Assembly: GCA_017591395.1 (NCBI GenBank)
Contig: WEDG01001014.1
Span: forward strand, 1 to 64,000
DNA from: Schistocephalus solidus
Lineage: Eukaryota > Platyhelminthes > Cestoda > Diphyllobothriidea > Diphyllobothriidae
Direction of reading: 5' to 3'
DNA length: 64,000 nt
Shown here: piece by piece, positions 35,283-46,345 of the stretch
How positions within the stretch are numbered: the first letter of the stretch is position 1
Layout of the letters: the number at the start of each line of letters is the position of its first letter
The notes under the pieces: generated by a model
Told to the model about the DNA's origin: nothing
The model's input: the letters and a program-made list of their open reading frames with translations, nothing else
The model's database searches: none
Made by a program: the position numbers and the translations under genes

Positions 35283-36425
35283 CTCACACTAGCAGTCTGG
35301 AATTTTCGTTCCCTTTTAGACAATTCTAGGAACAACCGACCGGAATGGAGGACGGCGCTAGTCGCTCGGGAACTGGCGCGCTACAAGGTTGACATTGCTC
35401 CTCTCAGCGAGACCTGATTCTCTGAGCAGGGTCAGCTGGAGGACGTGGGTGCCGGCTACACCTTCTTCTGGAGCGGCCGGTCAAAGGCAGAGTGACGCGA
35501 CGCTGGTGTTGCCCTTGCCATCCGTAACGACATCGTGGGACGTCTGCCCTGTCTGCCACAGGGTATCAATGATCGCCTGATGAGCATCCGCCTGTCTCCT
35601 CGGGGAGACCAGTTCGCCAACATCATCAGCGCCTACGCTCCCCCAATGACGAGCTCTGATGCGGCGAAGGACAAATTTTACGAGGACCTGCACGCCCTGC
35701 TGGTGACTGTGTCGAAGGTGGACAAGTTAATTGTCCTTGGTGACTTCAACGCCCGCGTCGGGACGGACCACGCTGCCTGGCAGGGAGTGCTGGGTCCCCA
35801 CGGTCACGTTAGCTGTAAAGATAATGGCCTCCTTCTTCTGCGCACGTGTGCGGAACACCGTCTCCTGTTGTCCAACACCTTCTTCCGCCTTCCGACGCGG
35901 GAGAAGGCCACGTGGATGCACCCGCGGCGGCGCTGGCATCTGCTAGACTATGTTCTCGTCCGGAGGCGAGATCGACAGGACGTGCTGGTAACCAAGGCGA
36001 TCCGCGATGTTGATGGTTGGACAGATCACCGCCTCGTCATCTCCCAGATGAGGCCCCGACTGCAACCCCGACGAAGGCCCCAAGGTAAGAGGCCGCCATG
36101 TAAGTTAAATACATTTTTCTTAAATTTGCCTGCTCACTGTTTTGATTTTAGCAACCAAATAACCGAGAAACTGGAGGACCTACATGCTCCAGATGATAAC
36201 GCTACCGTGGAGACACGATGGTGTCAACTGCGAAATGTCATCCATTCCACCAACCTCGAAGTCCTCGGACGCGCACACCGTCGACACCAGGACTGGTTTG
36301 ATGACAATGACGCCGTCATCAGCAACTTACTCGCGGAGACGAATGGACTACACAAAGCCTACATGGACCTTCGGACTGACGCCACCAAAGCAGCCTTTTT
36401 CAGATGCCGGCGCCTTGTACAGTAA
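35283..36425 (+). pseudogene. RTE-f: AP-endonuclease and linker
   Basis: One frame from LTLAVWNFRSLLDN to the stop at 36423-36425, with stops at 35415-35417 and 35493-35495. Endonuclease motifs are WN.RSL, LSET (then a stop), [24 protein letters not shown] and TDHRLVIS. The endonuclease would nick target DNA for target-primed reverse transcription. The linker ([12 protein letters not shown]..., [10 protein letters not shown]..., FRCRRLVQ) connects to RT. No ATG precedes WNFRSL in frame, so the start codon is unclear in this copy. Confidence 0.9.
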
Positions 36426-37622
36426 CGGCTGCGGGAGATGCAGGATGCCTGGACGATCCGAAAGGCTGAGGAAATCCAGGGATATGCGGACCGCAATGAA
36501 ATGAAAAACTTTTTCAAATCCATCAAGGCCATCTATGGCCCGTGTATCAGGGGATCCGCACCGCTGCTTAGCTCTGACGGCACAACACTGCTGACAGAGA
36601 AATTGCAAATTCTGAAGCGCTGGGCCGAGTACTTTAGAAATGTCCTTAATTGCTCATCAGCCATCTCCGTTGCTGCCATTGACCGGCTTCCTCAAGTGGA
36701 CACGAACAATTACCTGGATCTGCCGCCTTCCCTACCAGAAACCATCCGGGCCGTGCAGCAGATTTCCAGCGGTAAAGCACCGGGATCCGACGCAATCCCA
36801 CCTGAAGTCTACAAGAACGGTGGGCTCCGGCTGATGGCAGAACTCACAACACTCTTCCAGGAGATGTGGCGCTAAGGACAAGTTCCTTAGGATTTCAATG
36901 ACGCGACCATCGTCCATCTCTACAAACGGAAGGGGAACCGGCAACTCTGTGATAATCACAGAGGCATCTCGTTGCTCAACGTCACAAGGAAGATCTTCAC
37001 TAATATCCTTCTCAATCGGCTGAACGGTCATCTAGAGCAGGGCCTGCTCCCAGAAAGCCAATGTGGCTTCCGCCGACACCGCAGAACAACCGATATGATC
37101 TTTGCCGCTCGCCAGCTACAAGAGAAGTGCCAGGAGATGCGAACTCACCTATACATTACCTTCGTGGATCTGACGAAAGCCTTTGACACGGTGAATCGTG
37201 ACGGACTGTGGAAAGTCATGCATAAATTTGGTTGTCCTGAGCGGTTCACGCACATGGTGCATCACCTTCATGAAGGGATGATGGCGCGCGTCACTGACAA
37301 CGGGACGGTATCCGAAAGCATTCGCAGTGACCAACGGAGGGAAGCAGGGCTGCGTACTGGCCCCCACCCTCTTCAGTCTCATGTTCTCGGCTATGCTGAT
37401 GGACGCTTTACCGTGATGAGCAGCCTGGTATCCGCATCGCCTACAGAACTGACGGGCACCTTCTCAACAGTCGGCGTATGCAGGCTCCAACGCGCGTGTC
37501 TACGACTACAGTCCATGACTTGCTCTTCGCGGACGACTGCGCCCTTAACACCGTGACGGAGGAGGACATGCAAAGGAGCATGGACCTCTTCGCCGAAGGC
37601 TGCGCCGATTTTCGGATTAACA
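36426..37622 (+). pseudogene. RTE-f: reverse transcriptase
   Basis: The frames at 36438-36875 and 36972-37556 give LDLPPSLPETIRAVQQISSGKAPGSDAIPPE, NRQLCDNHRGISLLN, LLPESQCGFRRHRRTTD and motif A FVDLTKAFDTVN with Asp at 37167-37169. A one-base insertion near 37318 shifts the frame before the NGVKQGC block. Motif C FADD (37526-37537) is in the frame of 37478-37774. Catalytic residues are retained although the frame is broken. Confidence 0.9.
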
Positions 37623-38531
37623 ATCAGTACAGCCAAAACGGTTGTCATGCACCAGCCGCCACCCAGTGCGGAATACAATGCTCCTCGAATCAATGTCAAC
37701 GGTGCTCAACTCAAAAACGTGGAAACCTTCGCTTATCTAGGAAGCCCGATGTCGCGCAACACGAGAATCGATGACGAGGTTGCCCAACGGATCTCCAAAG
37801 CTAGTCAGGCCTTCGGCAGGCTGCATACCTCCGTGTGGAATCGCCACGGTATTCACCTGAACACCAAACTGAAGATGTACAAGGCCATCGTCTTGACGAC
37901 ACTCCTTTACGGAGCGGAAACCTGGACCGTCTACTCAAACCAAGCCAGGAAGCTGAATCACTTTCATCTCAGCTGCCTCCGCAGAATACTGAAGGTGAGA
38001 TGGCAAGACAGGATCCCGGACACGGAAGTCCTGGAGCGGACCGGAATCCTCAGCATCCATGCCATGCTGAGGCAAGTGCAACTGCGATGGAGCGGCCACC
38101 TGGTAAGAATGGACGACGAGCGACTACCCAAACGACTTTTCTACGGAGATGTCGCTACGGGTTCTCGCCGGCAGGGAGGTCAAAAACGACGCTACAAGGA
38201 CACTTTGAAGAAATCGTTGAAGCAACTGCAAATCAACCCGGCGACCTGGGAGGACCTCGCCCAGGATAGACCTGCATGGAGAAGATCAGTGAAGACTGGT
38301 TCAGCAATCTATGAGGCCAACCGGATCGCCGCCGCCAAGGCCCAAAAGAGCGGCACGAAAGTCACCAGCGCCCCGGACCAACACCGCCAATGCCCAGGCC
38401 TTGCCAACATGCCTACGCTGTCAACGCATCTTCCGCGCGCGAATCGGCCTGGTTGGACATCTTCGGACGCAATGCACCAACAATCCGACGATTCCAATTT
38501 CTACGTCAAATTCTGCCAACCCTCCTTCTGA
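37623..38531 (+). pseudogene. RTE-f: connection region and first finger
   Basis: The frame at 37647-38531 reads [101 protein letters not shown] and [23 protein letters not shown] frameshift at about 38350-38400 moves the first finger ([21 protein letters not shown]) into the frame of 38311-38691, where its first Cys ligand is Leu. Confidence 0.88.
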
Positions 38532-39099
38532 CTCCCCCACCCTCACTCCTGGCATCAATTACATTACTCCCACCATCATAGAGACCACAAACCCCTTCTC
38601 ATCGCCTGTTACCCCCACCACCGCAACCACCACCGCCTTCACCTTCACCACCACCACCACCATCAGCGATGGGGAATCTCTCCTAAGCTGAAATCAATGC
38701 GACCGCACATTCACCTCACGCCTCGGCCTGGTCGGTCACATGCGAATCCATCGTACAGAGACTGGTGAGCCAGTGCCCGGAGCACCAACACACAGCAGAG
38801 ATCGCCGTCTGCACTGCCCTGCTGCCATTCTTAGCGCCCCTGCCACCCCCACTACCATGAATGACATCGCCCCCAGCCTCTACCGATTTCTCCTGCTCAC
38901 ACTGCGCCCGCAACTTCAACTCACACATCGGCCTGGTCGGTGACCTCCGAATCTATCGCACGGAGGCTGGTGAACCAGTGCCTGGGGGTCTCCGACATAC
39001 AGTCGACGCGCCCGCCTTCACTAAGCTCACTGCTCCCGCACATTTACACACCGCATGGGCCTAGTAGGACACATGCGCCTCCACGACAACCTCCGGTAA
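38532..39099 (+). pseudogene. RTE-f: Thr/Pro linker and C-terminal fingers
   Basis: A Pro/Thr-rich linker (about 38540-38670, Thr runs) leads to ISDGESLLS and a stop. The next finger is recognisable at 38694-38760 (N.CDRTFTSRLGLVGHMRIHRTETGEP, first Cys lost), a duplicated finger at about 38875-38955 (CSHCARNFNSHIGLVGDLRIY) and a last FTHRMGL/LVGHMRLH block ending at stop 39097-39099. One more finger is present here than in RTE-j, so finger number varies among copies. Confidence 0.75.
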
Positions 39100-39963
39100 A
39101 CCACCGGAGGCTAAGCTACATCAGCGCACACTACCTACACCAATACATCGAAAACACCCTCACAATCACCATTTATCAGAGTATATCATGGTTTCCTAGA
39201 AACCGTGGCTGGGTAGTCTGCCAATCTGACGCTTACACCAGACCACGCCGTCAGCTCAGTGTATGTGCTGTGTGTGTCGAGTGGCTGACCATTGGACTGG
39301 AGCCAGACGGCGATGGCTGCTCCATATCCCCTGAGTTTGTGAATCCTGGTGTGTGCGTTATGGGGGCCAGGTCGTGCTGTGGCGCGCGAAGACGGGTACG
39401 CCGATCCGTAAGCCAATGCGCCCACTCCCACATCAGACAACTGACCGGCTCGGACAGTGGTCTTATGTTGGGGGTGGGAGAGAGAGTGAGGTCGACAGCT
39501 CAGCGCATTTTCCTCACTATAGACAATCTAACGCGCTTGAAACTATCACGGTGCGCTAAAAGCCGTGGTTTGGAAGGTTGCCAACAGACGGGATAACTTG
39601 GACCGCATGGTCAGCCCAATTGTGTGTTTTGTGTGTAGTGGCTGACTGGCGGACTGAGAGTCAGGCTGCAATGGCTCCTTCTTAATGTGGCCTTTATGGC
39701 ACTTCCACTCTGTTGGATCCGAACCAGGTGTGGTGGTACGCCCAGGGGCGGCGTCGGCCACGCAAGCCACCTGCGCCCTCTCCCACCTCCGGTCTTCTGA
39801 CTCTGTCTTTACACCGGGCTCAGGTGGGGGAGGAGGAGAGAGTGCGGTAGCTGCAGCGCAAGGCTACTATCACTTAAAACTAATTCACGCGCAATTCACC
39901 ATCCCTGCACCACCTGGTGTGGAGCATACGGTGGACCTCGTCGAAATTGACGGTCGAACTGTC
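39100..39963 (+). other. RTE-f 3' UTR (two modules with hairpins)
   Basis: Module 1 starts at about 39186 with CATGGTTTCCTAGAAACCGTGG. Module 2 starts at about 39547 with CACGGTGCGCTAAAAGCCGTGG. Each is followed by a GAAGGTTGCCAAC-like or GTAGTCTGCCAATC-like line, a GTGTGTxxxGAGTGGCTGAC block and the GGACTG.GAGTCAG..GGC.ATGGCT core. Module length is about 360-400 bp. The 3' end is GGTCGAACTGTC. Confidence 0.75.
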
Positions 39964-39974
39964 AGGTTTCAGGT
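39964..39974 (+). repeat. target-site duplication, right copy (RTE-f)
   Basis: AGGTTTCAGGT, identical to 35021-35031. Confidence 0.8.
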
Positions 39975-40115
39975 ATATGGTAGGGATAGGATTAAGATTA
40001 AGATTAAACTTCAGGATTATGTTCGGGTTAGTGTTAGGGCTTAGATACGGGAAAATCTACACTTCCTGAAATTTATCTCAAGGCCGCCTATTTTAAGTGG
40101 GTTGAGCGGTCCTGT
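39975..40115 (+). repeat. TTAGGG-like repeat, copy 2, right half
   Basis: GGTAGGGATAGGATTAAGATT, GGGTTAGTGTTAGGGCTTAG, then ATACGGGAAAATCTACACTTCCTG and TTTTAAGTGGGTTGAGCGGTCC. The order matches copy 1 (about 33080-33170). Confidence 0.6.
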
Positions 40116-40149
40116 TCCAATGTCCTGCTTATCATCTGTAACAAAACTT

Positions 40150-41231
40150 TTTGTATTATTCTTGTTTAAATATGGACAAGTCGGAAATTCGTACAATTAC
40201 GAAATATGAGTTCTAATGGAGAAATACGATATCACAGACAGCTCGTAATATAAATGGAGAATTTTGCTTTAATATGACTCCACGGCAGGTAGTACCAAAT
40301 TGGTTTGCGAAATGTTCTGGTGACTTTAACATCATGGATGAGCCACGCTGTCGGCAGAATCAAAGATAGATAATAACGAATGGAAACTCACCGTCAAGAC
40401 AGATCCATATAAAATTGCACATGCATTTTGGTTAATGTTTGGTTTTAGCAAATATCCACTAGTCACTCACCTAGTTGAAGTCCGCAAAGTGGAAAATTTG
40501 AATATGGGGGTTCCACATTAACTCAATGAAAACCAGAAACAACAATGTTTGAAAGTTTGCATGGTGTTGCCTTCTCGTCATAAAAATGATTCATTTTGAA
40601 CCAAATTGTTATGTGTGAGGAGAAATGGATTCAGTACGATGACTTTAAGCGCTCTTCACAGTGGTTGACAAGAGAAAACTGATAAAACGCAGTCCAAAGC
40701 GTAATATTCATCAAAAAACTGATGATGAGTGTTTGAATGTCTGGCGCAGGTGCGATCCAATATGATTTAACGAAACCTGGCGGATCGATCACGGAAAAAG
40801 GATCCTGCAACCAGGTGGGCCAAATGATCCAAAGCGTGCAGAAAAACAGTCTAAACTAGTCAACCGATCGACTCCTATTCTATTGCACGACAAAGCTAGA
40901 CCACACGTCGTACGTGTGTCGGTGACAAAACTATCGGACCTGGAGGTTCACGTTGTCCATCATCCACCATACCCACCAGATCTTGGCTCCACTGATTACC
41001 GCATCTTCCGGAATTTGGATAACTTTTGCATAGGCAAACGATTTGATTTCCACAATGGGGTAAAACATACCTTCATAGGCTTCATTGAATCTAGATTATT
41101 AAGCTTTTATACCGCGAAATGGCAAACGTTTATTGGCAATATGGATGCATACTTTGATGAATAAAAATATTCCTTGTATGAATAAAACATAAAATCAGTT
41201 TTTTCTGCAAATTTCATACTTGACAACCTAA
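40150..41231 (+). mobile_element. mariner element, 5' end unclear
   Basis: This holds a mariner transposase remnant followed by a recognisable right terminal inverted repeat. The last bases, read inward on the minus strand, are TTAGGTTGTCAAGTATGAAA at 41231-41212, which resembles the TTAGGTTGGCAA ends common in mariners. A TA follows at 41232-41233. I cannot find a matching left end upstream of 40172, so the left side is truncated or strongly diverged. Confidence 0.75.
40172..41164 (+). pseudogene. mariner transposase pseudogene
   Basis: It starts MDKSEIRTITKYEF and runs, with several frameshifts and stops, to a terminal AYFDE and stop at 41162-41164. That is 331 codons in all, against about 345 usual. 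In the middle, GVPH.LNENQKQQ and CEEKWIQYDD are readable; the first catalytic Asp (CDEKW in the family) is Glu here. The open 3' frame (40883-41164) has HDKARPHV and PYPPDLGSTDY. There are 34 residues between the Asp of HDKAR and the Asp of STDY, which fits the DD34D signature of mariners. It cannot make a working enzyme. Confidence 0.85.
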
Positions 41232-41233
41232 TA

Positions 41234-42000
41234 CTAAATTATTTCATATGTTATCCTATCTTAAATCTTACTAGTAATACAGTAATGCACACCTCCTCTT
41301 CGTTCGTATGGCGGAAGGTTAGTAACTTGAAAGGTCGTAAGTAGAGGGGTGCCTGTATGGCACTATAATCTGTTGAAACTCAATAGACTCCACAGGCTGA
41401 AACCTGAACTTGCATGGCCTTACTAATGTGGCATCCATCCGGAGCGATGTGTGCATGAGTCCTGCCATGACGTGAATATCAATCACAGGAAGAAGACTTG
41501 GATAAAACTAAGGTTTACACAGTCCTTGGGTTTGGGTTTAACCGATGGTTAGGCAAAAATAGATAAACCAGGAACAGCCGTTCCATTCGCCTTAGTCCTG
41601 TGCGATGGTAGCTACTCTGCCTATCTAGGAAACCACCAGGTCTCCCTGTTCGTGCATAAAGGGAACGGGGCCGCCATTTTAGTCAGAATTTGGTGCTTTC
41701 CCTTTCACAGTTCGGCAACAGTTCGGTCTCGTGTTCGGGTTTATGCGCCTTCGTTTTCCCCTCTTCTCAAACACACTTTAAGGCTTTGACCGCAGTTAAA
41801 TGCTCTTATGCATTGCCATCTGATAGTTCCTCCACCGTAATCGACAATTATCATTTTCACTAGCGTCGGCTTACCACTTATACGAGGAGTGCACCGCCTA
41901 AGTGGATGCTAAGCTTCTTGAAAATGGTAGCGGTTTGACCAAGTGAGCGCTTAAAGTGCGGATAGATTGACATAATATCGTCATTCTAGACGCTGCTATT
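41234..42000. other. no gene seen
   Basis: No supported frame or known repeat between the mariner and the stacked RTE 3' ends. Confidence 0.5.
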
Positions 42001-42718
42001 GCGCCATACAACAGTTCGACCGTCGTAGTCCGACGATGCCCACCGTATGCTCCATGGAAGGGTGGAGAAGGGACGGTGACTTGCGCGTGAATTAGTTTTA
42101 AGTGATAGTAGACTTGCGCTGCAGCTACCGCACTCTCTCCTCCTCCCCCACCTGAGCCCGGTGTCAAGACAGAGTCAAGAAGACCGGAGATGGGAGAGGG
42201 CGTAGGTGGCTGGCGCGGCCGGAGCCGCCCCTGGGCGTGCCACCACACCTGGCTCGGATCCCGCGGAGTGGGAGTGCCATAAAGGCCACATTAAGAAGGA
42301 GCCATTGCAACCTGACTCTCAGTCCGCCAGTCAGCCACTCCACACAAAACACACATTGGGCTGACCACGCGGTCCGACTTATCCCGTCAGCTGGCAACCT
42401 ATCAAGCCAGGGCTTTTAGCGCACCGTGATAGTTTCAAGCGCGTCAGATTGTTTATAGTGAGGAACATGCGCTGAGCTGTCGACCTCACTCTCTCCCCCA
42501 CCCCCACAGTCAAACCGCTGTCCGAGCCGGTCAGTTGTCTGATGCGGAAGCGGGTGCAGCTGCTGGTGACCTCGTCTACGTGTACTACGTACACGATCTG
42601 GCCCCGCAAACACAAGCACCAGGATTTCACACAACAGGGGGTTGAACGGCTTACATCTCACATTTGTGAGATAGCCAGAGGTCACGTTAAGAAGGAGCCA
42701 TCACAGCCTGACTCTTCA
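42001..42718 (-). mobile_element. RTE-g1: 5'-truncated 3' UTR copy
   Basis: Minus-strand copy of about 700 bp of RTE 3' UTR, containing the second module and part of the first. It matches 11026-11715 closely in the same orientation. It stops at 42718, where a (CA)n run begins that belongs to the tail of the next unit. Confidence 0.85.
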
Positions 42719-42990
42719 CACACACACACGACACGAAAGTTCAACCGTCGTAGTCCAACTATGTCCACCGTATGATCCATGTGAAAATGGAGCAGAGACG
42801 GCGACTTGCGCGTGAATTAGTTTAAGTGATAGTAGCCTTGCGCTGCAGCTACCGCACTCTCTCCTCCACCCCCACCTGAACCCGGTGTCACGACAGAGTC
42901 AATAAGACCGGAGGCGGGAGAGGACGCAGGTGGCTGGCGCGGCCGGGTCCCCTAAGTCCTAGCCGCCCCTAGGCGTGCCACCACACCTCC
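42719..42990 (-). mobile_element. RTE-g2: second stacked 3' end with (CA)n tail
   Basis: The (CA)n run plus CGACACGAAAG (42719-42740) forms the tail. The 3' UTR then continues to about 42990 (CCGCCCCTAGGCGTGCCACC), with a small insertion (GTCCCCTAAGTCCTA) near 42947. It is truncated within the second module. Confidence 0.8.
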
Positions 42991-43095
42991 ATGTTCGGCA
43001 TTTGTTATGGGAGGGCAACCCAAATAACGCCTGCCGTGGCCTAATGTGGCCCCCGTGTTGGTCCAACGCATCTACCACGTGGCCCGTTTAGGGGG

Positions 43096-43325
43096 CAAAC
43101 ACACACACACGACAGTTCGACCGTCGTATTCCGACGATGTCCACCGTATACTCCATGGAAGGGTGGAGCAGGGACGGTGACTTGCGCCTGAATTAGTTTT
43201 AAGTGATAGAAGCCTTGCGCTGCAGCTACCGCACTCTCTCCTCCTCCCCCCACCTTAGCCCGGTGTCAAGACAGAGTCGAGAAGACCGGAGATGGGAGAG
43301 GGCGCAGGTGGCTGGCGCGGCAAGT
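43096..43325 (-). mobile_element. RTE-g3: third stacked 3' end with (CA)n tail
   Basis: AACACACACACACGACAGTTC starts the unit. It runs to about 43325 (GTGGCTGGCGCGG) and breaks off. The 42991-43095 spacer (GGCATTTGTTATGGGAGGGC ... CCACGTGGCCCGTTTAGGGG) is not RTE sequence. Confidence 0.8.
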
Positions 43326-43329
43326 AGTC

Positions 43330-44207
43330 CTGGGAGGAGTTGGCTACGGTTTGCATCGATTCGTAACGCAGCATCAGTGTTGATATCGTGGTACTCCTTT
43401 CTCACGAAGTTGCCCCAGTTTTATGAGAGCCTTAGAAGTACGTTGGCGATGAGGTCGCATGAGAAGGAGTGGGGTTTTAGCAGTGTTGTTTTTCAGTATT
43501 CCACTTCTGTATTATTAATGCTTCTCTTCGACCTCCAGTAGAGTATTGTTTTCGAACACAGATTTGCCATTGTTCACTGGAATTTTCCCTGCCTGCTGAT
43601 CCTATGTGAGGTGCTTCAATTAGCCGTGGTTGACTTCGAGACATTTTAGTGAGACTTTCATGAAGTCACTGGAAAAATTTTGTTTACTGCGCTTGCCAAT
43701 GAGCTCCCGCAGAAAATTTGCGGACTAAAATTCACCTCAGAAGGTATTCATCAAACATTCCCACGAGGTGGTCGTTCCAGCAAAGTTGGATTTGCTTTGG
43801 ACACTCAAATATCCTGGACAGGCTGGTCGATTTCGGAACTTAAGTGTCCCGAATCCGTCTTCGCTATTTCTTTCTATTTATCATCTAAAAATAACTTAAA
43901 TGATACTGGTTTAGCTTCCGCGTCTAGTTTGCTAAAATACCCCGGGTTCCGCGCCGTATAGAGAAGCTGTCAAGGCTGCAGTCCTGCATATTTTCAATCT
44001 GCCGTTAAGGAGAATGTACCAACGATTCCATAGAGAGGACTGAATCCGAATGAATACCTCGTTGGCTTTAGGAAATCGGTCCTCTAGTTTCTCTTTGATT
44101 TTGATACTTCCAAGATAAGAAAAGAGAATTTGTTCACAATTATAAGGCAGTTGTCGGTAATGATGGTTGGGAGTACCGTATCTACCTCGATGGGTTTCGA
44201 TTGACAT
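43330..44207 (-). mobile_element. RTE-h: decayed connection region
   Basis: The frame at 44207-43932 resembles the connection region: FSYLGSIKIKEKLEDRFPKA, SSLWNRWYILLNGRLKI, TASLYGAEPG. Beyond it, down to about 43330, pieces such as CWNDHLVGM and DEYLLR follow [11 protein letters not shown] in broken frames. It adjoins RTE-g3 and could be the eroded upstream part of a minus-strand copy. Confidence 0.6.
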
Positions 44208-44559
44208 GAACGTGGTGTCTAGCTATGGAGCGCATATTTTAGTGACAGGTTGCTCCACAGGCTTCAATGTATGTTTAACTTGGTCTGCTGGCACCCATGG
44301 CTCGGCAAAACTGTGCGTTCTGCAGCGGTCCCAGTCTGGTAACCGACCCGACCAGCGGGTTTAAGAAAATCTGAGCTTTCCTACACAAATTTTCAGTAAA
44401 TGCGCGAAGTCTCGTTCATTCGGTTTATACGGATCAGTCGTATTGTGGCGTGCATAGACGGAGAATTTATCTTGACAAGCACCCCATTACCTACACTGGA
44501 ATTTAAAAGTCCCTCGTAGAAGGCTCCCTGTAACCCCACAGATGACTCAGGGTAATTTC

Positions 44560-46270
44560 AGTAGATTTACCATTAACCCTAAGCTCAGGCACATGGTGGA
44601 ACTTCACAATCCTCTGCAGTCTCTAAACAGTCCTATTTAGAGAAAGATCGGTCACCTTATTAGGGGAAAAAGCTACGAAACTACGCCCTCAGCTGATTAT
44701 AATCACGTCCACTACACACTGATCAAGCTCGGGGATCTCACTTCCGAATGTAGCTGGCAACATTTTAACCCAAGTAATACTCAAAAGTTGTATTTATTCC
44801 CGAAGAAAAAAATTTTTCCTCAGAGATAATGTGGGTTCGAGGAGAACAATAGAATCAATTATACGATTTTCACAGCTTGACAACCTGAGGACAACCGGCT
44901 ACAGATTATTTGCGCTGATAGTCAGGCGAATTCACAATGACAAAATCGAGTGCGTGACGGCTAATGTATCACTATCGGAGCTCCTCATGGTGACAAGTGA
45001 AGCAAATCAGGATTGTGATCTCACCACAAACCTCTCCTCAGCGCTGATGAACGCCTATGCAGGGGATCGACCGGGCATAAACATAAACTAGCAAATTGAC
45101 GGTAAACTATTTCACATCAGTGTTACAAAAGTCAACAAAATGCCTGAGGCCAGGATATATAATTTTTTCCAACGGCTATGCATTAAATGTCCCAAATGAA
45201 ATGGATATTTGGTAGGATTTGGACCTCATCGCTTTTGAATGCACCATCGTTGTACTACCTGTCAGCAGGGATAAAAATTTACCATGCGCCGACTGGTACC
45301 AACGGTATAATAGAACCAACGGAAGCTTTTAACATCAGCTCGTGAATCCTAAAAGGTAATCGGAGCTGAAGCTAGGATCTATAAAGCCAGTGTCAGGGGT
45401 TTCACCAAAAATAGACACACCTCTTGGGCACAACCGGCAGCAAAGCAGACTCGGTTCTAACCTGTATCTATTATGAACACACGATCGATTCAAGTATCGG
45501 CCTGTTCCAGCAATTGCGAATGCATTGCGAGGTCATCCAAGCGTCCGGGTTACAACACGCCCGGTTTTCCCTGTTCCGAAAGCCGGAAAGAACGAAGAAA
45601 TTTAAAGGGTAGGAGACACACCGGATATCCCAGAATGGTTTAGCAGCCCAACTGAATCATTTACTGAGGTGCGACTGATAAACAGAGCACATTTTTTTAC
45701 TAAGTCACAGATAAGAGTTGAGACCTAGCGGAATATCCATCAGTTGTGGCAAAGCGCTCAGATTAATGCAGTAAAGTCAGGAATATCTCCAACTTACACG
45801 CTCAATCCACGCTGAAAGTTGATGCCTGTATCTATACTAGCAAACGGGCTATTTCCTCATGAATTTATTTTTGTGAAGTTTAATTATTTCACTTTTAGCA
45901 TGTCAGTTGTGTGCGCTATTCCGGGTTAAGATACTGTACTCGAATCGGCTGACCTGTCTGGTGGCATCCGAATGCTGAGAAATAGTGCACAGTGTTTACT
46001 TGACGCCTGACTGTATGTTTAACTCCATGAATAACTGAGGCCAACACTATGTAACCCACTCTCATTGCACATAAGTGGATTTGTCGCTGTAATAAACCTG
46101 ACGCGCTTGATCCTATCATGACACGCTACGAGCCGTGGCCTGAAAGTTTTTCAACTGACGCTATAACCCGTCCTGCTTGAAACTGAGGGTCAGGCTGTAA
46201 TGACCCCCGATAAATGTATCCTTTATGGAATTCTAGCTAATATGCGACCCAAGCCGCCCCATGAACATCT
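44560..46270 (+). mobile_element. RTE-i: plus-strand ghost (RT, finger, 3' UTR)
   Basis: Ordered pieces: LFPKKKIFPQ..CGFEENNRI (44790-44850) like LLPESQCGFRRHRGT; TIESIIRFSQLDNLRTTGY; ALMNAYAGDRPGININ (45041-45091) like AMLMDAYRDERPGIRI; SVLTCIYYEHTIDSSIGLFQQLRMH (45436-45520), a degraded finger; and a 3'-UTR stretch at 46085-46230 with GACGCGCTTGATCCTATCAT, GAGCCGTGGCCTGAAAG and GAGGGTCAGGCTGTAATG. All frames are broken. Confidence 0.6.
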
Positions 46271-46297
46271 GATGCATTTGGTGTTGGGATCAGTTTG

Positions 46298-46345
46298 TAT
46301 GTGGCACGCGTAGACTAACGGCTTGGCGTTCCCAACCACTACGCC
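46298..46345 (-). repeat. tRNA-like SINE fragment
   Basis: On the minus strand GGCGTAGTGGTTGGGAACGCCAAGCC has an A-box look, followed by TAGTCTACGCGTGCCACA. A similar GTGGCACGCGTAGAC stretch is at about 23798. Confidence 0.35.

Larger units (their letters stand above)
35032..39963 (+). mobile_element. RTE-f: near full-length copy, 4.93 kb
   Basis: Bounded by an 11-bp duplication. It contains a shortened 5' UTR (35032-35260), endonuclease, linker, RT, connection region, fingers (stop at 39097-39099) and a two-module 3' UTR ending GGTCGAACTGTC. The 5' UTR lacks about 300 bases relative to RTE-e: GTACAGGTGGTGAA joins directly to TGCGGAGGAAGGGG. At least three in-frame stops (35415, 35493, 36423), further stops near 36873-36893, and frameshifts at about 37318, 37410 and 38400 inactivate it. 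It is the reference for the family's total length. Confidence 0.9.
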
